Notes: generated by a model not told the origin, from the sequence alone. DNA of 48,392 nucleotides from an uncultured SAR86 cluster bacterium (GCA_902559885.1 CACEJU010000008.1:1-48392), one strand, 5' to 3'; numbered from the stretch's first letter, positions 17,612 through 28,164 are shown. Translations and numbers: made by a program.

Positions 17612-20230
17612 TTAGTTTGTAGCTAATTTAAATCCTAAATATACCATTCTGCCTCTAGCATCATGATGTTTTGGATCATAACTAAAATTAGCTGCGTCAT
17701 ATACCAATGGCGCCTCTTCATCAAATGCATTTTTGATACCAGCAGATAGTCTTACATTAGAGTTGTTTAAGCTCATGTCATAAGAGTAATTAAAATCTAC
17801 AGTAACAAATTCATCAATTGATTGAGAGAATCCCATTGATGACGCCATAGCATCTAATGCTCTAGTAGTTTCATAATCAGATACCATTCTTACAAATGTT
17901 GAGAATGTATGATCACCATTTTTAAGAACACCAGAAATAACATTCTTAGTCTCCGGTAATGATCTAGCAAAATTATCATGGTTAAATTTACCAACAACAT
18001 CAGCTGTCACACCAGTTTGTAATGGAATTTCGTATGAAAGCAAATGAACTCTGTTCATACCAACAGTAGCAGGACCCCATTTAGTATCAAAATCATATGA
18101 TACTTCAAGATCATAACCATCAGTATTTACTTCAGATGCGTTGAAGTATGAAGTTGTTACACCTACTAAAGTTCCATCAACAGTTCTTTTCACATCTGGA
18201 TCATTTGGATTAGCAACAACTTTACCTTGTGCACTTTCAATAGTAATAACATCAGAGTAATCAATATTCCAGTAATCTAATTTAACACTTAAATCATCAT
18301 TAGGTGTCCAGATTGCTCCAAAGTTCATATTTTGAGCTTCTTCAGCTTCTAGATCTGGGTTGTTAGCTTGAGACACCCTAATAAATGATACAGCACCAAC
18401 TGGCGCACCATCTGTATCAAAATCTTGAATACCTTGAAGACCAACAGTAGTAACAGATAATTGAGCTAATGATGCTTCTCTAAATGAAGTACTTACAGAA
18501 CCTCTTAACACAAGATCATCAGACATTTGATATCTGGCTGAAATTTTAGGATTAAGAGTAGATTCACTTTCTAGATCTTCAAATCTTAAAGCTGCTTTAA
18601 GTTCTAGCTTATCAGATTGTTGCTTAGCTACTTCAGCAAAAAAAGCAACTGAATCTCTGCTATCTGAACTTTCAAGACCACCCCCTAAGAAGATTAAGTC
18701 CGCAGGAGTAACTAAATTACCTGCACCATCAATCTCAACAATTGAATTAGGACTTCTTCTTACGTCAAACTCTTCTTCTTTGTATTGGAAGCCACCAGCA
18801 AAATCATAGCCATTTTGACTACCAGTAACAACTAAATCGATAACAGTTAAGCCTGAATCCATCCATGTTTCTTGAGCTGTTGAGATGTAATCAATTAACG
18901 ACTGTGAGTTAGCTGAAGGATCAAATAAGTTCCAGCTTTGATCTCCAGAAGCACCGCCTGTTCCTGCAATTGCAGCAGTAAATCTTGATGTGCTTGTATC
19001 AGGCTGTCTTCCATAAGATTCATCGTTACTGTTTGTATAGCTTAATTCCCAATCATAACCATTATCCATAGTTCCTGATAATGACATAGACAATCTATCA
19101 ATTTCATATTCCCTTGGAGCATGAGGAGAATCAAATGATGATCCTAAAGCTCTACCTAACCATAATACTGGCACTCCAAATGGGTTACCGGCTTGGCCAG
19201 GTAAAATAGCATTTGAAGGACTGAGATATGATAACGCAGGATATGATGGTGATTGTGGATTATCATTTACATCAATAGTTGTATTCATGTAATCAATTTC
19301 AAAATCCATGCCATTCATTGAAGTAGTCATTGATGCATAAACGCTTGAATGATCTTCATCATTAACGATATTAAATCTATCACCATAATAAAAACCACAT
19401 CTCTCTCCACTTGCTTGTGGAATAATTACTCCCTTGTTAGCTACACAATTAGCATCGGGTACGTTTTGAAAAGGTGTGTATGTACCAGCATAAGGACCTG
19501 ATTCAACAGTTGAAGGACCAAATAATAAGAAGCTATTTCCAAGACCACTTATAGCAAGTTGTGAATAATTAGTATTAGCAGTACCAGGTAATGCTGATCT
19601 ATCTAATTCACTCATAGCAACAACTAAATTAGTATCACCCATTTCAGCACCCCAAATCAGACTTAATCTATCATCAGTTTGACCGCCAAGGTCAGCTTCT
19701 TGTGAGCTAAGTTCAACTTCAACACCAGTAAAGTCTCTTCTGAGTATATAGTTAACAACACCAGCTATAGCATCTGAGCCATATATTGATGCAGCACCTT
19801 CTTTAAGGACTTCAACTCTTTCTAATGCAACAACAGGTATACCGCTAGTATTTACAAATACACTTCCATCATTGGCTGTATTTGCAGCAATAGCTTGTCG
19901 TTTACCATCAACTAGAACTAGAGTTGAGGATAAACCTAAACCCCTTAAGTTTACATTTGAAGTACCTTGAGTAGATCCTTGTGTAAATGAGTCAGAATTA
20001 TTTTCAGAACCAGAGTTAACTGACAAGTTTGCTGTAATATCAGCAATTGTAGTTGCTCCTAATACCTCAATAGTATCTCTGGAAACAATTTCAACAGGTG
20101 AAGCACCATCAGTAGCGCTACCCTTAATGAAAGAACCAGTTACTACAACCTCTTCTACTGCTTCATCTTGTGCAAAAACAAAGCTTACAAAAAAAACAGA
20201 AGCAAGAAGTTTCAATTTTATGAATTTCAT
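17612..20230 (-). CDS. TonB-dependent outer membrane receptor
   Basis: An 872-residue receptor with a signal peptide cleaved after FVFA, a TonB box EEVVVTGS, and a plug domain with the typical VNLRGLGLSSTLVLVDGKR, VERVEVLKEGAASIYGSDAIAGVVNYI and RRDFTGVE segments. A 22-strand barrel-type region rich in Gly, Ser and Asn follows. The C-terminus ends in YLGFKLATN, not the usual final Phe. A strong ribosome site (GGGGAGAAAT) precedes the ATG and a terminator follows, so it is probably its own unit. The general form resembles receptors for oligosaccharides or other bulky ligands in marine bacteria, but the ligand is not evident. No carbohydrate-active enzymes lie nearby. Confidence 0.95.
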   Translation of the reverse strand: MKFIKLKLLASVFFVSFVFAQDEAVEEVVVTGSFIKGSATDGASPVEIVSRDTIEVLGATTIADITANLSVNSGSENNSDSFTQGSTQGTSNVNLRGLGLSSTLVLVDGKRQAIAANTANDGSVFVNTSGIPVVALERVEVLKEGAASIYGSDAIAGVVNYILRRDFTGVEVELSSQEADLGGQTDDRLSLIWGAEMGDTNLVVAMSELDRSALPGTANTNYSQLAISGLGNSFLLFGPSTVESGPYAGTYTPFQNVPDANCVANKGVIIPQASGERCGFYYGDRFNIVNDEDHSSVYASMTTSMNGMDFEIDYMNTTIDVNDNPQSPSYPALSYLSPSNAILPGQAGNPFGVPVLWLGRALGSSFDSPHAPREYEIDRLSMSLSGTMDNGYDWELSYTNSNDESYGRQPDTSTSRFTAAIAGTGGASGDQSWNLFDPSANSQSLIDYISTAQETWMDSGLTVIDLVVTGSQNGYDFAGGFQYKEEEFDVRRSPNSIVEIDGAGNLVTPADLIFLGGGLESSDSRDSVAFFAEVAKQQSDKLELKAALRFEDLESESTLNPKISARYQMSDDLVLRGSVSTSFREASLAQLSVTTVGLQGIQDFDTDGAPVGAVSFIRVSQANNPDLEAEEAQNMNFGAIWTPNDDLSVKLDYWNIDYSDVITIESAQGKVVANPNDPDVKRTVDGTLVGVTTSYFNASEVNTDGYDLEVSYDFDTKWGPATVGMNRVHLLSYEIPLQTGVTADVVGKFNHDNFARSLPETKNVISGVLKNGDHTFSTFVRMVSDYETTRALDAMASSMGFSQSIDEFVTVDFNYSYDMSLNNSNVRLSAGIKNAFDEEAPLVYDAANFSYDPKHHDARGRMVYLGFKLATN

Positions 20231-20321
20231 ATTTCTCCCCTTTATAAATAAAATTTATATACCTTTTATATCAAAAAAATGGATATATACCAAGAAAAGT
20301 TAAATTAAAATAATCTTTTAA

Positions 20322-21245
20322 TTACAGCGAAAAGTTTGACATTTTACTGCAAGTATCGTTGAACTCATTGATTGTTAATTCAATAATATCTTGAACTGGT
20401 TTTATTTCTTTAATTAAGCCAGAAGATTGACCTGATAATGCTGGTGCAGCATTCATATTTCCACCAAAATAAAGATCCTTTATTCCAGCTAAGGCAGTCA
20501 TATCCATTACACCAGCTTCATCAATTTTATGAGTGAGTTCAGTTTTCAATGCTCTTATTATTGGTTTTGATTTTTTATTTAATAATAAGGTTCCATTAAT
20601 TTCAGCTGAAGTAATCGAATTTTTAAAATTATCATGAACTGGGCTTTCTTGAGATGATACAAATCTTGTACCCATTTGTATTCCTTCTGCGCCAGCTGCA
20701 AAAGCAGCCGCCATTCCAATTCCATCAACAATACCACCAGCTGCTATCATAGGAAGATCTATATTTTGTTTGATGGATTGAAGTAGAACAAATAATCCTA
20801 CTTCCTCCATTCCTTTAAAACCCCCACCTTCTGTACCCTCAACAACCAAACCATCAACACCAGCATTGGCAGCTTTAATAGCGCCATCAAGACTTGGAAC
20901 AGCATGATATACAGTGATGTTAGCCTCTTTTAATTTATGAATGTATTTAGATGGATCGCCAGCTGAGGTGGTAACAAAATGAACTCCGTGATCAACACAA
21001 AAATTTAACATTGAATCGTCTTTAAGAAACATTAATGGCAGATTAACTGCAAAAGGCTTATCAGTTAACTCAGACATTTTAATAATCTCTTCTTTGCAAT
21101 TTTCAACCTCACCAGAAGAAGTTTCAATTACTCCAAGGGCACCAGCATTGCAAACTGCTGATGCAAGTTGGCTTCTAGCAATCCAGCCCATTGGAGCTTG
21201 AATGATTGGATATTTTGTTTTTGTGTGTTCGAGTACTCTGTTCAT
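20322..21245 (-). CDS. FMN TIM-barrel oxidoreductase, nitronate monooxygenase/FabK superfamily
   Basis: A 307-residue cytosolic FMN protein with PIIQAPMGW at the start and the phosphate-binding AAGGIVDGIGMAAAFAAGAEGIQMGTRF block. Well-studied members have EAGGH, whose His is catalytic; here the segment reads EGTEGGGFKG, so Phe replaces His. It is therefore unlikely to be a canonical nitronate monooxygenase or FabK, despite what automatic annotation would call it. It lies between the TonB receptor and the ceramidase-etf unit with about 60-90 base gaps. Confidence 0.85.
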   Translation of the reverse strand: MNRVLEHTKTKYPIIQAPMGWIARSQLASAVCNAGALGVIETSSGEVENCKEEIIKMSELTDKPFAVNLPLMFLKDDSMLNFCVDHGVHFVTTSAGDPSKYIHKLKEANITVYHAVPSLDGAIKAANAGVDGLVVEGTEGGGFKGMEEVGLFVLLQSIKQNIDLPMIAAGGIVDGIGMAAAFAAGAEGIQMGTRFVSSQESPVHDNFKNSITSAEINGTLLLNKKSKPIIRALKTELTHKIDEAGVMDMTALAGIKDLYFGGNMNAAPALSGQSSGLIKEIKPVQDIIELTINEFNDTCSKMSNFSL

Positions 21246-21305
21246 GCAATTAATATAACAAATTAACTAAATTAGTTATGATAAAAATTGCACAATGTGA
21301 GTTAT

Positions 21306-22247
21306 CTAAATTAGTTTTTGTTCAGATCTATAATGAATAAAAAATAAAAACGTAGCTAAGGCTGTTAAAAGATGCCAAATACCATGAGCTTGAATAATTG
21401 AATCTGGGCTACAATTTTGATGATCTGGAACACCTGTAGTCCATATGGCAAACGCTAAGAAATATGAAATCATACCTAAAATGAACCATATGGTTGACCT
21501 TCTACCCTCAGGTTTATGAGTTGCAAGCAATCCTGGTAACCAAAAAAATAATGTCCACCAGTAATCACTAATATTGCTAAATATATCTAGAGGTGATGTT
21601 CCAAATAAAAACATTACAAAAAAACCTAAAAACCCTGATAAAAATCTAAATGCGGGACTCCAAAATCTATACAATGCCTCACTTATAAACCAAAGTCCTA
21701 TTGAGGTTCCAAATAAATTAAAACCAATCCCTAGACCCCAGCCATATAACCATCTAAGAACAGCATATGAAATTATTATTATAAAATAAGTAATAACAAA
21801 TTTTTTAATTGACCATTTAGCCATAAGTGAAATGTTATAAAGCCATGGAATGACTATATACATAACCATGCTTAAATTATCTGCCCATCCACCCCATTCA
21901 GTATTAGTTGCATGCATTAGCATAGATCCAGGACCTAAATAAACTGCTGCAGTTGCATATATAAGAGTTATTCCAGTTACTCCAAAAAATAAATTATCTT
22001 TAGATGTACTTTCTTTAGAAATAATCCAAAAAATAATTAACCCAATAACGACAAAACCAAAATTACTCAAGGTATTTACTGGTTCTCTAAACCACCCATC
22101 AGAAACTCTTTCACACCATCTTGATGCTTCACCAATTAAATAAGCTTCTTCTTCAGATTGAATTAATCCTTGTGAGCTAAGGTAAAAGAATACAACAGTA
22201 AAAAGCCCTGTAATTGTAAGGGCTATGTAAAATGGATTATTAGTCAA
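21306..22247 (-). CDS. Ceramidase-family (CREST) membrane hydrolase
   Basis: A 313-residue protein with about seven to eight membrane helices. The zinc-site pattern of alkaline ceramidases is present: Ser and His in GSMLMHATN, Asp in GGWADNLSM, and HGIWH near the C-terminus, together with an early WCERV and a PVNTLSNFGF segment. Family members cleave amide bonds of ceramides or act on related lipids in membranes. The gene is three bases after etfA, so it probably shares the etfB-etfA transcript, hinting at a link between lipid amide hydrolysis and fatty-acid oxidation. The substrate is unproven. Confidence 0.85.
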   Translation of the reverse strand: MTNNPFYIALTITGLFTVVFFYLSSQGLIQSEEEAYLIGEASRWCERVSDGWFREPVNTLSNFGFVVIGLIIFWIISKESTSKDNLFFGVTGITLIYATAAVYLGPGSMLMHATNTEWGGWADNLSMVMYIVIPWLYNISLMAKWSIKKFVITYFIIIISYAVLRWLYGWGLGIGFNLFGTSIGLWFISEALYRFWSPAFRFLSGFLGFFVMFLFGTSPLDIFSNISDYWWTLFFWLPGLLATHKPEGRRSTIWFILGMISYFLAFAIWTTGVPDHQNCSPDSIIQAHGIWHLLTALATFLFFIHYRSEQKLI

Positions 22248-22250
22248 GAT

Positions 22251-23180
22251 TTAAAGTTTAGAGTCTATTTCTGGTAAAGCATTAAATAAATCAGCTACTA
22301 AACCATAATCTGCAACTTGAAAAATTGGTGCATCTTCATCTTTATTAATAGCAACAATAACTTTTGAATCTTTCATACCAGCTAAATGTTGAATAGCTCC
22401 ACTGATTCCAACAGCTATATATAAATCAGGTGCAACGATTTTTCCTGTTTGTCCTACCTGATAGTCATTTGGTACAAATCCTGCATCAACTGCTGCTCTG
22501 GAAGCACCAACAGCTGCTCCTAATTTATCAGCTATAGAATCTAATAAATGAAAATTATCACCAGACTGCATACCTCTTCCGCCTGAAATTACTATAGATG
22601 CACTTGTTAATTCAGGCCTATCTGATTGAGCTAGCTCTTCACCTACAAATGAAGATAAGTTTAATTCCGTTAATGCATCTATAGTTTTTACAGGAACATC
22701 AGAATTATTTTTTTGAACTGGGTCAAATGCAGTAGTTCTAACTGTTATAACTTTTTTTGAATCATTTGATTTAACTGTTGCAATACAAGAGCCTGCGTAA
22801 ATTGGTCTTTTGTATGTATCTTCACTTAATATTTCAATAATATCGGAAATCATTTGAGTATCTATTTTAGCAGCAACTCTTGGCATAAAGTTTTTACCGA
22901 AAGTTGATGACGGAGCTAAAAAGTAATCATATTCTGATTCAAGACTAGCAACTATATTAGCAATATCTTCAGCTAAAAAATTATTATAAATTTCACTATC
23001 AACTGAAATAATTTGATTTAAACCATCAATGGTCTTAGCTTCATTTATAACACCATCATGATTGTTGCCACTAATAAATAAATCAACATCACCACTTAGT
23101 TGTTGAGCTGCAGCAAGAGTATTTAGAGTTCCTGCTTTTAAATTACTATTATCATGTTCTGCAATTACTAATATACTCAT
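22251..23180 (-). CDS. etfA: Electron transfer flavoprotein alpha subunit
   Basis: EtfA carries the FAD of the ETF heterodimer that collects electrons from acyl-CoA dehydrogenases. Its 309 residues are the usual length. The C-terminal FAD domain shows [12 protein letters not shown], the [12 protein letters not shown] segment, [29 protein letters not shown] and [18 protein letters not shown]. It overlaps etfB by four bases (ATGA). The divergent gene encodes its electron acceptor, ETF-QO. Confidence 0.97.
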   Translation of the reverse strand: MSILVIAEHDNSNLKAGTLNTLAAAQQLSGDVDLFISGNNHDGVINEAKTIDGLNQIISVDSEIYNNFLAEDIANIVASLESEYDYFLAPSSTFGKNFMPRVAAKIDTQMISDIIEILSEDTYKRPIYAGSCIATVKSNDSKKVITVRTTAFDPVQKNNSDVPVKTIDALTELNLSSFVGEELAQSDRPELTSASIVISGGRGMQSGDNFHLLDSIADKLGAAVGASRAAVDAGFVPNDYQVGQTGKIVAPDLYIAVGISGAIQHLAGMKDSKVIVAINKDEDAPIFQVADYGLVADLFNALPEIDSKL

Positions 23181-23929
23181 GAAATCACCTTTGCTTCATT
23201 TTTTAATTTTTCTAATAAATCATCTACTGTCTCTACCATAACACCGGCTTCCCTTGATGGAGGTAATTCAACAGACAACACATCAACCCTTTTAGTAACA
23301 TCTATTCCCAAATCTGTAACAGGTTTAACTGTAAGTTCCTTTTTCTTAGCTTTCATTATGTTTGGTAAGGATGCATATCTAGGTTCATTTAAGCGTAAGT
23401 CTGTTGTAATGATTGCTGGTTTTGTAATTTGAATTGTTTGTAAACCACCATCAATTTCTCTAGTAACTTTTAATACATCACCTTCAATAGTAACCTCTGA
23501 TGCATTAGTTGCTTGTGAAACACCAAGCAGTTCTGCAAGCATTTGTCCGGTCTGATTATTGTCACCATCAATAGCTTGTTTACCCATTAAAATAATATCA
23601 GGACTTTCTTCAGTTGAAATTTTTGCTAAAACTTTTGCTATAGCTAATGGCTCAAGTAATTCATCGGATTCTACTAAGATTGCCCTATCAGCACCAAGAG
23701 CTAAAGCTGTTCTTAATTGTTCTTGTGATTCATTTTTGCCAACTGTGATAGCAATAATTTCATCAGCATTTCCTGCTTCTTTAATCCTAACCGCTTCTTC
23801 TAGTGCTATTTCACAAAAAGGATTAACTGCCATTTTTACATTGTTTAAATCCACATCTGTGTTATCAGACAAAGGCCTTACTTTAACGTTGTAATCTACA
23901 ACTCTTTTAATTGGAACTAAAATTTTCAT
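23177..23929 (-). CDS. etfB: Electron transfer flavoprotein beta subunit
   Basis: EtfB, 250 residues, pairs with EtfA and docks with dehydrogenases. It begins [17 protein letters not shown] and has the AMP-site segment [18 protein letters not shown] and the recognition-loop region of the family. It is the first gene of etfB-etfA-ceramidase, divergent from ETF-QO. Confidence 0.97.
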   Translation of the reverse strand: MKILVPIKRVVDYNVKVRPLSDNTDVDLNNVKMAVNPFCEIALEEAVRIKEAGNADEIIAITVGKNESQEQLRTALALGADRAILVESDELLEPLAIAKVLAKISTEESPDIILMGKQAIDGDNNQTGQMLAELLGVSQATNASEVTIEGDVLKVTREIDGGLQTIQITKPAIITTDLRLNEPRYASLPNIMKAKKKELTVKPVTDLGIDVTKRVDVLSVELPPSREAGVMVETVDDLLEKLKNEAKVIS

Positions 23930-23967
23930 AATAATTATTGTATATATAAATGGTACTTATAAAGAGG

Positions 23968-23999
23968 TATAATTGTAATCACTTTTAATGATATTACAA
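23968..23999 (+). promoter_or_regulatory. -10 element with overlapping inverted repeat between etfB and ETF-QO genes
   Basis: A perfect TATAAT (23968-23973) faces the ETF-QO gene. Its last base begins an inverted repeat with 7-base arms, TTGTAAT (23973-23979) and ATTACAA (23993-23999), 13 bases apart. A dyad at the transcription start is a common repressor-site layout. It does not match the FadR or PsrA motifs I know. The gap also holds an approximately 80-base leader to the TTG start. Found by eye. Confidence 0.45.
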
Positions 24000-24082
24000 C
24001 TAAGGTTATATGTTAAAGAATAACACTTGTTGTGCATTCATTCTCACTATTATTTGTTATATTTAATTTTTGGAGATTAATT

Positions 24083-25714
24083 TTGGAAAGAGATGTAATG
24101 GAATATGATGTAGTAGTTGTAGGTGGTGGTCCTGCTGGCCTTTCTACTGCAATAAAATTTGCTCAAGAAAACAAGAAAAATAATACTGATTTTTCAATTT
24201 GTTTATTAGAAAAAGGCTCAGAGATTGGCGCTCATATATTATCTGGTAATGTCTTTCAGCCAACTGCACTAGATGAATTGATACCTGATTGGAAAAATCT
24301 CAATGCACCATTAAATGTTCCAGTTAAAAAAGATAAGCTAAAATTTTTATTTGAGAAATTTAGCCTATCAATTCCAGCATTTGTAATGCCACCAATGAAT
24401 AATCATGGTAATTATGTTATTAGCCTTGGTAATCTATGTAGATGGTTGGCAGAACAAGCTGAAAATCTTGGTGTAGAAATATTTCCTGGATTCCCTGCTA
24501 GTCAGATTGTTTATGAAAATGAAAAAGTTGTAGGTGTTATAACTGGAGATATGGGTATAAGTGCTAATGGTGAAAAAAAACATAATTTTGAACCAGGTAT
24601 AGAAATTAGAGCTAAAAAAACTATTTTTGCTGAAGGATGCAGAGGCCATTTAGGTAAGGAAATAATAAATAAATATAATCTTGATGAAGATAAAGATCCA
24701 CAACATTATGGGATAGGATTTAAAGAAGTATGGAAACTGTCTAAAGATAAATACGAACCAGGTTTAGTTGTTCATACAAATGGTTGGCCAACTGCATTTG
24801 ATACCCCTTCCGGATCATATTTTTATCATGGAGAGAATGGTGAAGCATATATTGGTTATGTAATTCCTCTTGATTATAAAAATCCACATCTTAGTCCATT
24901 TGACGAATTCCAAAAATGGAAAACACATCCAACTATCAAAAATATGCTTGAAGGAGGTGAAAGATTATCCTATGGAGCAAGAGCTCTTATTAAAGGAGGT
25001 CTGCAATCACTTCCAAAAATGGATTTTCCAGGTGGCTTATTAGTTGGTGACAATGCTGGAACACTTAATTTTTCAAAAATAAAAGGTTCACACACTGCCA
25101 TGAAATCTGGAATATTAGCTGGTGAACATATATATGCTCAACTTAGCTCAGATATTAAATCAGATATTTCATTTGATACTTTAATTAAAGAATCATGGCT
25201 ATATGATGAATTGTATAAATCTAGAAATTTTGGCCCTTTCTTCCATAAATATGGTGCATTGATTGGTGCTTTCTTTAATGCAATAGATCAATTTATATTT
25301 AGAGGAAAACTACCTTTCACTCTTAATCATAAAACACCTGATTATGCTTGTTTAAAAAAATCAGATGATATGCCTAAAATACTTTATCCTAAACCAGATG
25401 GGGTATATTCATTTGATAAATTATCATCAGTTTATTTATCTAATACCAATCATGAGGAAGATCAACCTTGTCATTTACAATTGAAAGATTCTTCTGTACC
25501 TATAAATATTAATTTACCAATGTATGACGAGCCTGCTCAAAGATATTGTCCAGCAGGAGTTTATGAGGTTGTTGAAAAAAATGGTGTCAACGAATTTGTT
25601 ATTAATGCTCAAAATTGTGTACATTGTAAGACATGCGATATAAAAGATCCCTCTCAAAATATAAAATGGGTTACTCCAGAGGGTCCGGGTGGTCCGAACT
25701 ATCCTAATATGTAG
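24083..25714 (+). CDS. Electron transfer flavoprotein-ubiquinone oxidoreductase
   Basis: ETF-QO passes electrons from reduced ETF to ubiquinone at the inner membrane. I place the start at TTG 24083, seven bases after a GGAG, giving MERDVMEYDVVVVGGGPAG, which resembles other bacterial ETF-QO N-termini; a 17-residue upstream extension from ATG 24032 looks spurious. The FAD site is at residues about 9-19. The [4Fe-4S] ligands are in the C-terminal CPAGVYEVVE and NCVHCKTCDIKDPSQNI segments, and the chain ends GPGGPNYPNM. The length, 543 residues, is normal. The next gene starts two bases after its stop. Confidence 0.96.
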   Translation: MERDVMEYDVVVVGGGPAGLSTAIKFAQENKKNNTDFSICLLEKGSEIGAHILSGNVFQPTALDELIPDWKNLNAPLNVPVKKDKLKFLFEKFSLSIPAFVMPPMNNHGNYVISLGNLCRWLAEQAENLGVEIFPGFPASQIVYENEKVVGVITGDMGISANGEKKHNFEPGIEIRAKKTIFAEGCRGHLGKEIINKYNLDEDKDPQHYGIGFKEVWKLSKDKYEPGLVVHTNGWPTAFDTPSGSYFYHGENGEAYIGYVIPLDYKNPHLSPFDEFQKWKTHPTIKNMLEGGERLSYGARALIKGGLQSLPKMDFPGGLLVGDNAGTLNFSKIKGSHTAMKSGILAGEHIYAQLSSDIKSDISFDTLIKESWLYDELYKSRNFGPFFHKYGALIGAFFNAIDQFIFRGKLPFTLNHKTPDYACLKKSDDMPKILYPKPDGVYSFDKLSSVYLSNTNHEEDQPCHLQLKDSSVPININLPMYDEPAQRYCPAGVYEVVEKNGVNEFVINAQNCVHCKTCDIKDPSQNIKWVTPEGPGGPNYPNM

Positions 25715-25716
25715 TT

Positions 25717-27510
25717 ATGAATAGAGGTAGTAATAAATTATTAATTTTATTCTTTTTAGTATTTTGCATATTTACATATGTCTTAGTACTTTTATCAAAT
25801 AAAGAAGCGATAATTATTGAGGATACATCAAATTTAGATATTGAATTTGATAATTTTTTAGCAGATTACTGGGATAACCAACTTGATTCATTTCCATTGT
25901 ACTCTTCATCTTTAGGCTACAGTAAATACGATAGAAAAATTTCCTCTAACTCAATAAGAGCACATAACGAATTGCTTGAAATATCTAAAAAAGATTTAAA
26001 TAAATTATTAGAATTTGATGTGACGCTTCTAAATGACGACAACCAACTTAACTTCAAACTTCTTAAGACGCATTTAGAGAATGACATTGGTGTAAGTTCT
26101 AATCCAACCTATTTTCTCGATCTTAATCAAAGAGGCGGAATACAAAATTTTTATGATAGCGCTTCAAGGTTATCATTTGAAACATACGAAGATTATGAAA
26201 ACTGGTTATTTAGACTGAATCTTTTCGCAGATAATATTATAAATTCTTTAAACAATAATAGACTTGGGCTTGAAAAAGGAATTACACAACCAAGACATAT
26301 TATTCAAAAAGTTGTTGAACAGCTTAAAAACCTCCTAGATCTAGGTGTTGAAAATTCACCCTTTTTAAATATATTTAAAGATTCAACTTCATTAACTGTA
26401 GATGAAAAAGAATACCTACTAAATGAAGCAAAAATTCTAATTGCTGATAGTCTTAATCCATCATATGAAGAGTTATATAATTTTTTAAATGATGAGTATT
26501 TGCCTAATACAAGAGTTTCTATAGGGCTTCAGGATATACCTGGTGGAAAAGAATGGTATGAATCACTTGTAAAATATCACACAACAACTGATCTAACTCC
26601 TAATGAAATACATGATATCGGTCTTGCTGAAATTGCTAGAATTAGATCAGAAATGGAAACAGTAATTGAAAATGTTGGCTATAAGGGAGATTTTAAATCA
26701 TTTCTTGATTTTTTACGTAATGATCAAAGATTTTACTATGATGATCCAAATGATCTCTTGAATGCCTATCTTGTAATGTCAAAAAAAATTGATCCTTTAT
26801 TAACTAAAATTTTCAAAAAATTTCCTCGAGCTCCCTATGGTGTAATTCCTATACCTGATGATATAGCTCCTTATACAACTACTGCTTATTACTATTCTCC
26901 ATCGGAAGATAGGCCTGGATATTTTTATGCAAATTTATACAAACCTGAATCAAGACCAAAATATGAAATACCTGTCTTAACTATACATGAGGCGGTTCCT
27001 GGTCACCATTTTCAAATTTCTTTAGCTCAAGAATTAGAAAATGTACCTGACTTTAGAAAGCATCAAAGTTTTACTGTATTTGTTGAAGGTTGGGGATTAT
27101 ATAGTGAAGAATTAGGTGAATTTTTAAATCTATATGATGATCCTTATGATAAATTTGGACAATTGACGTATGACATGTGGAGAGCTATCAGACTCGTTGT
27201 AGATACAGGAATGCACTATAAAGATTGGTCCAGACAAGATGCTATAGATTTATTTGTAAATAATACGGCCAAATCTCTTCTAGATATTGAAAATGAAGTA
27301 GATAGATACCTAATTATGCCTGGGCAAGCACTTGCGTACAAAATTGGACAAATGAAAATTAAGGAATTGCGAATTAAGGCTTCAAATGAACTTGGTGATA
27401 ATTATGATATAAAAGAATATCATTATGAAGTTCTTAAAAGAGGTGCTCTTCCTCTCGATGTCTTTGAGGGTTATATAAACGAATGGATAGAGTCTAAGAA
27501 GAGTTCTTAG
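25717..27510 (+). CDS. DUF885 zinc-metallopeptidase-like protein, membrane anchored
   Basis: A 597-residue protein with an N-terminal signal anchor (about 8-28) and a large helical domain of the DUF885 family. A putative metal site is HEAVPGHH at residues 424-431, with a downstream Glu in [13 protein letters not shown], as in M32/M3-like peptidases. It is probably a periplasmic carboxypeptidase or peptidase; I infer this from the fold family and not from a known substrate. It is two bases downstream of the ETF-QO gene and overlaps the convergent DUF2256 gene by 17 bases. Confidence 0.88.
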   Translation: MNRGSNKLLILFFLVFCIFTYVLVLLSNKEAIIIEDTSNLDIEFDNFLADYWDNQLDSFPLYSSSLGYSKYDRKISSNSIRAHNELLEISKKDLNKLLEFDVTLLNDDNQLNFKLLKTHLENDIGVSSNPTYFLDLNQRGGIQNFYDSASRLSFETYEDYENWLFRLNLFADNIINSLNNNRLGLEKGITQPRHIIQKVVEQLKNLLDLGVENSPFLNIFKDSTSLTVDEKEYLLNEAKILIADSLNPSYEELYNFLNDEYLPNTRVSIGLQDIPGGKEWYESLVKYHTTTDLTPNEIHDIGLAEIARIRSEMETVIENVGYKGDFKSFLDFLRNDQRFYYDDPNDLLNAYLVMSKKIDPLLTKIFKKFPRAPYGVIPIPDDIAPYTTTAYYYSPSEDRPGYFYANLYKPESRPKYEIPVLTIHEAVPGHHFQISLAQELENVPDFRKHQSFTVFVEGWGLYSEELGEFLNLYDDPYDKFGQLTYDMWRAIRLVVDTGMHYKDWSRQDAIDLFVNNTAKSLLDIENEVDRYLIMPGQALAYKIGQMKIKELRIKASNELGDNYDIKEYHYEVLKRGALPLDVFEGYINEWIESKKSS

Positions 27511-27634
27511 AGCGTTTACATTTTTCACTACAATAGATAACCTGATCCCAATCTTTCTTCCATTTTTTTCTCCAATTAAATTCAAGTTTACATACAGGAC
27601 ATACTTTAGTTGGTAAATGAATTTTTTTATGCAT
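27494..27634 (-). CDS. DUF2256 mini zinc-ribbon protein (46 residues)
   Basis: A very short gene read on the minus strand. It encodes 46 residues with C-x2-C (Cys12, Cys15), a tryptophan-rich basic centre (WRKKW) and a second pair in IYCSEKC (Cys35, Cys39), the pattern of DUF2256. The two cysteine pairs probably bind one zinc. The role of the family is unknown. It overlaps the DUF1285 gene by eight bases, so it appears to be the last gene of the long minus-strand run, and its end overlaps the DUF885 gene on the opposite strand. Confidence 0.85.
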   Translation of the reverse strand: MHKKIHLPTKVCPVCKLEFNWRKKWKKDWDQVIYCSEKCKRSKNSS

Positions 27635-28163
27635 TAATAATTCCAATTGGGTGACTCGTACCGTAGCTATTTATATGCATAACACTATCTATAATATTAT
27701 TTTGATTAATAGCTATATCAACCAGTTTGTAATAAATATTTCTACTAAAAAAAGCCTCTATATTTGATCTTATTATTACAATAGGTATATCAACATTATT
27801 AAATGAAATTAATTTAGTAGCAGATAACTTATTAAGTTTGGCGCTATAGTTCAGATTAGTAATTAGATTAATACCCTTGTCCGTAACAATAAAGTCAGTA
27901 ATAACATATGGAGCAATGGCAGGGTTTACTATAATTTTTTCATATGGAGTAACTAAGTAATATTGATTATTTTCTTTTTTTAAAACTCTTGAAAAAAGTA
28001 ATTTAAGTTTTTCGTTCTTTATAATTGAATTGTTATAAAACCAATCACCGTTAGAATCAATCTTAAAAAAAGGTCCCTCACATAAAGGAGGAGTCCATTT
28101 TTCTACAGGTGGGAAGTTACTATCAATATTAATAATTTTGGATTCTATATCTTTTAAATCCAT
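27627..28163 (-). CDS. DUF1285 protein
   Basis: A 178-residue soluble protein with the DUF1285 hallmarks: an N-terminal [21 protein letters not shown] block, then [13 protein letters not shown] and [12 protein letters not shown]. The family is widespread in proteobacteria and has no firmly assigned function. It follows the LysE-type gene by one base. Confidence 0.88.
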   Translation of the reverse strand: MDLKDIESKIINIDSNFPPVEKWTPPLCEGPFFKIDSNGDWFYNNSIIKNEKLKLLFSRVLKKENNQYYLVTPYEKIIVNPAIAPYVITDFIVTDKGINLITNLNYSAKLNKLSATKLISFNNVDIPIVIIRSNIEAFFSRNIYYKLVDIAINQNNIIDSVMHINSYGTSHPIGIINA

Positions 28164-28164
28164 G

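Noticed and set aside
24032..24082. Longer ETF-QO start at ATG 24032
   Set aside because: It adds a hydrophobic 17-residue tail with no ribosome site; TTG 24083 has GGAG at the right distance and matches family N-termini.
27382..27585. 67-codon minus-strand frame
   Set aside because: It lies in another frame across the DUF2256 gene and the DUF885 end, with no family features.
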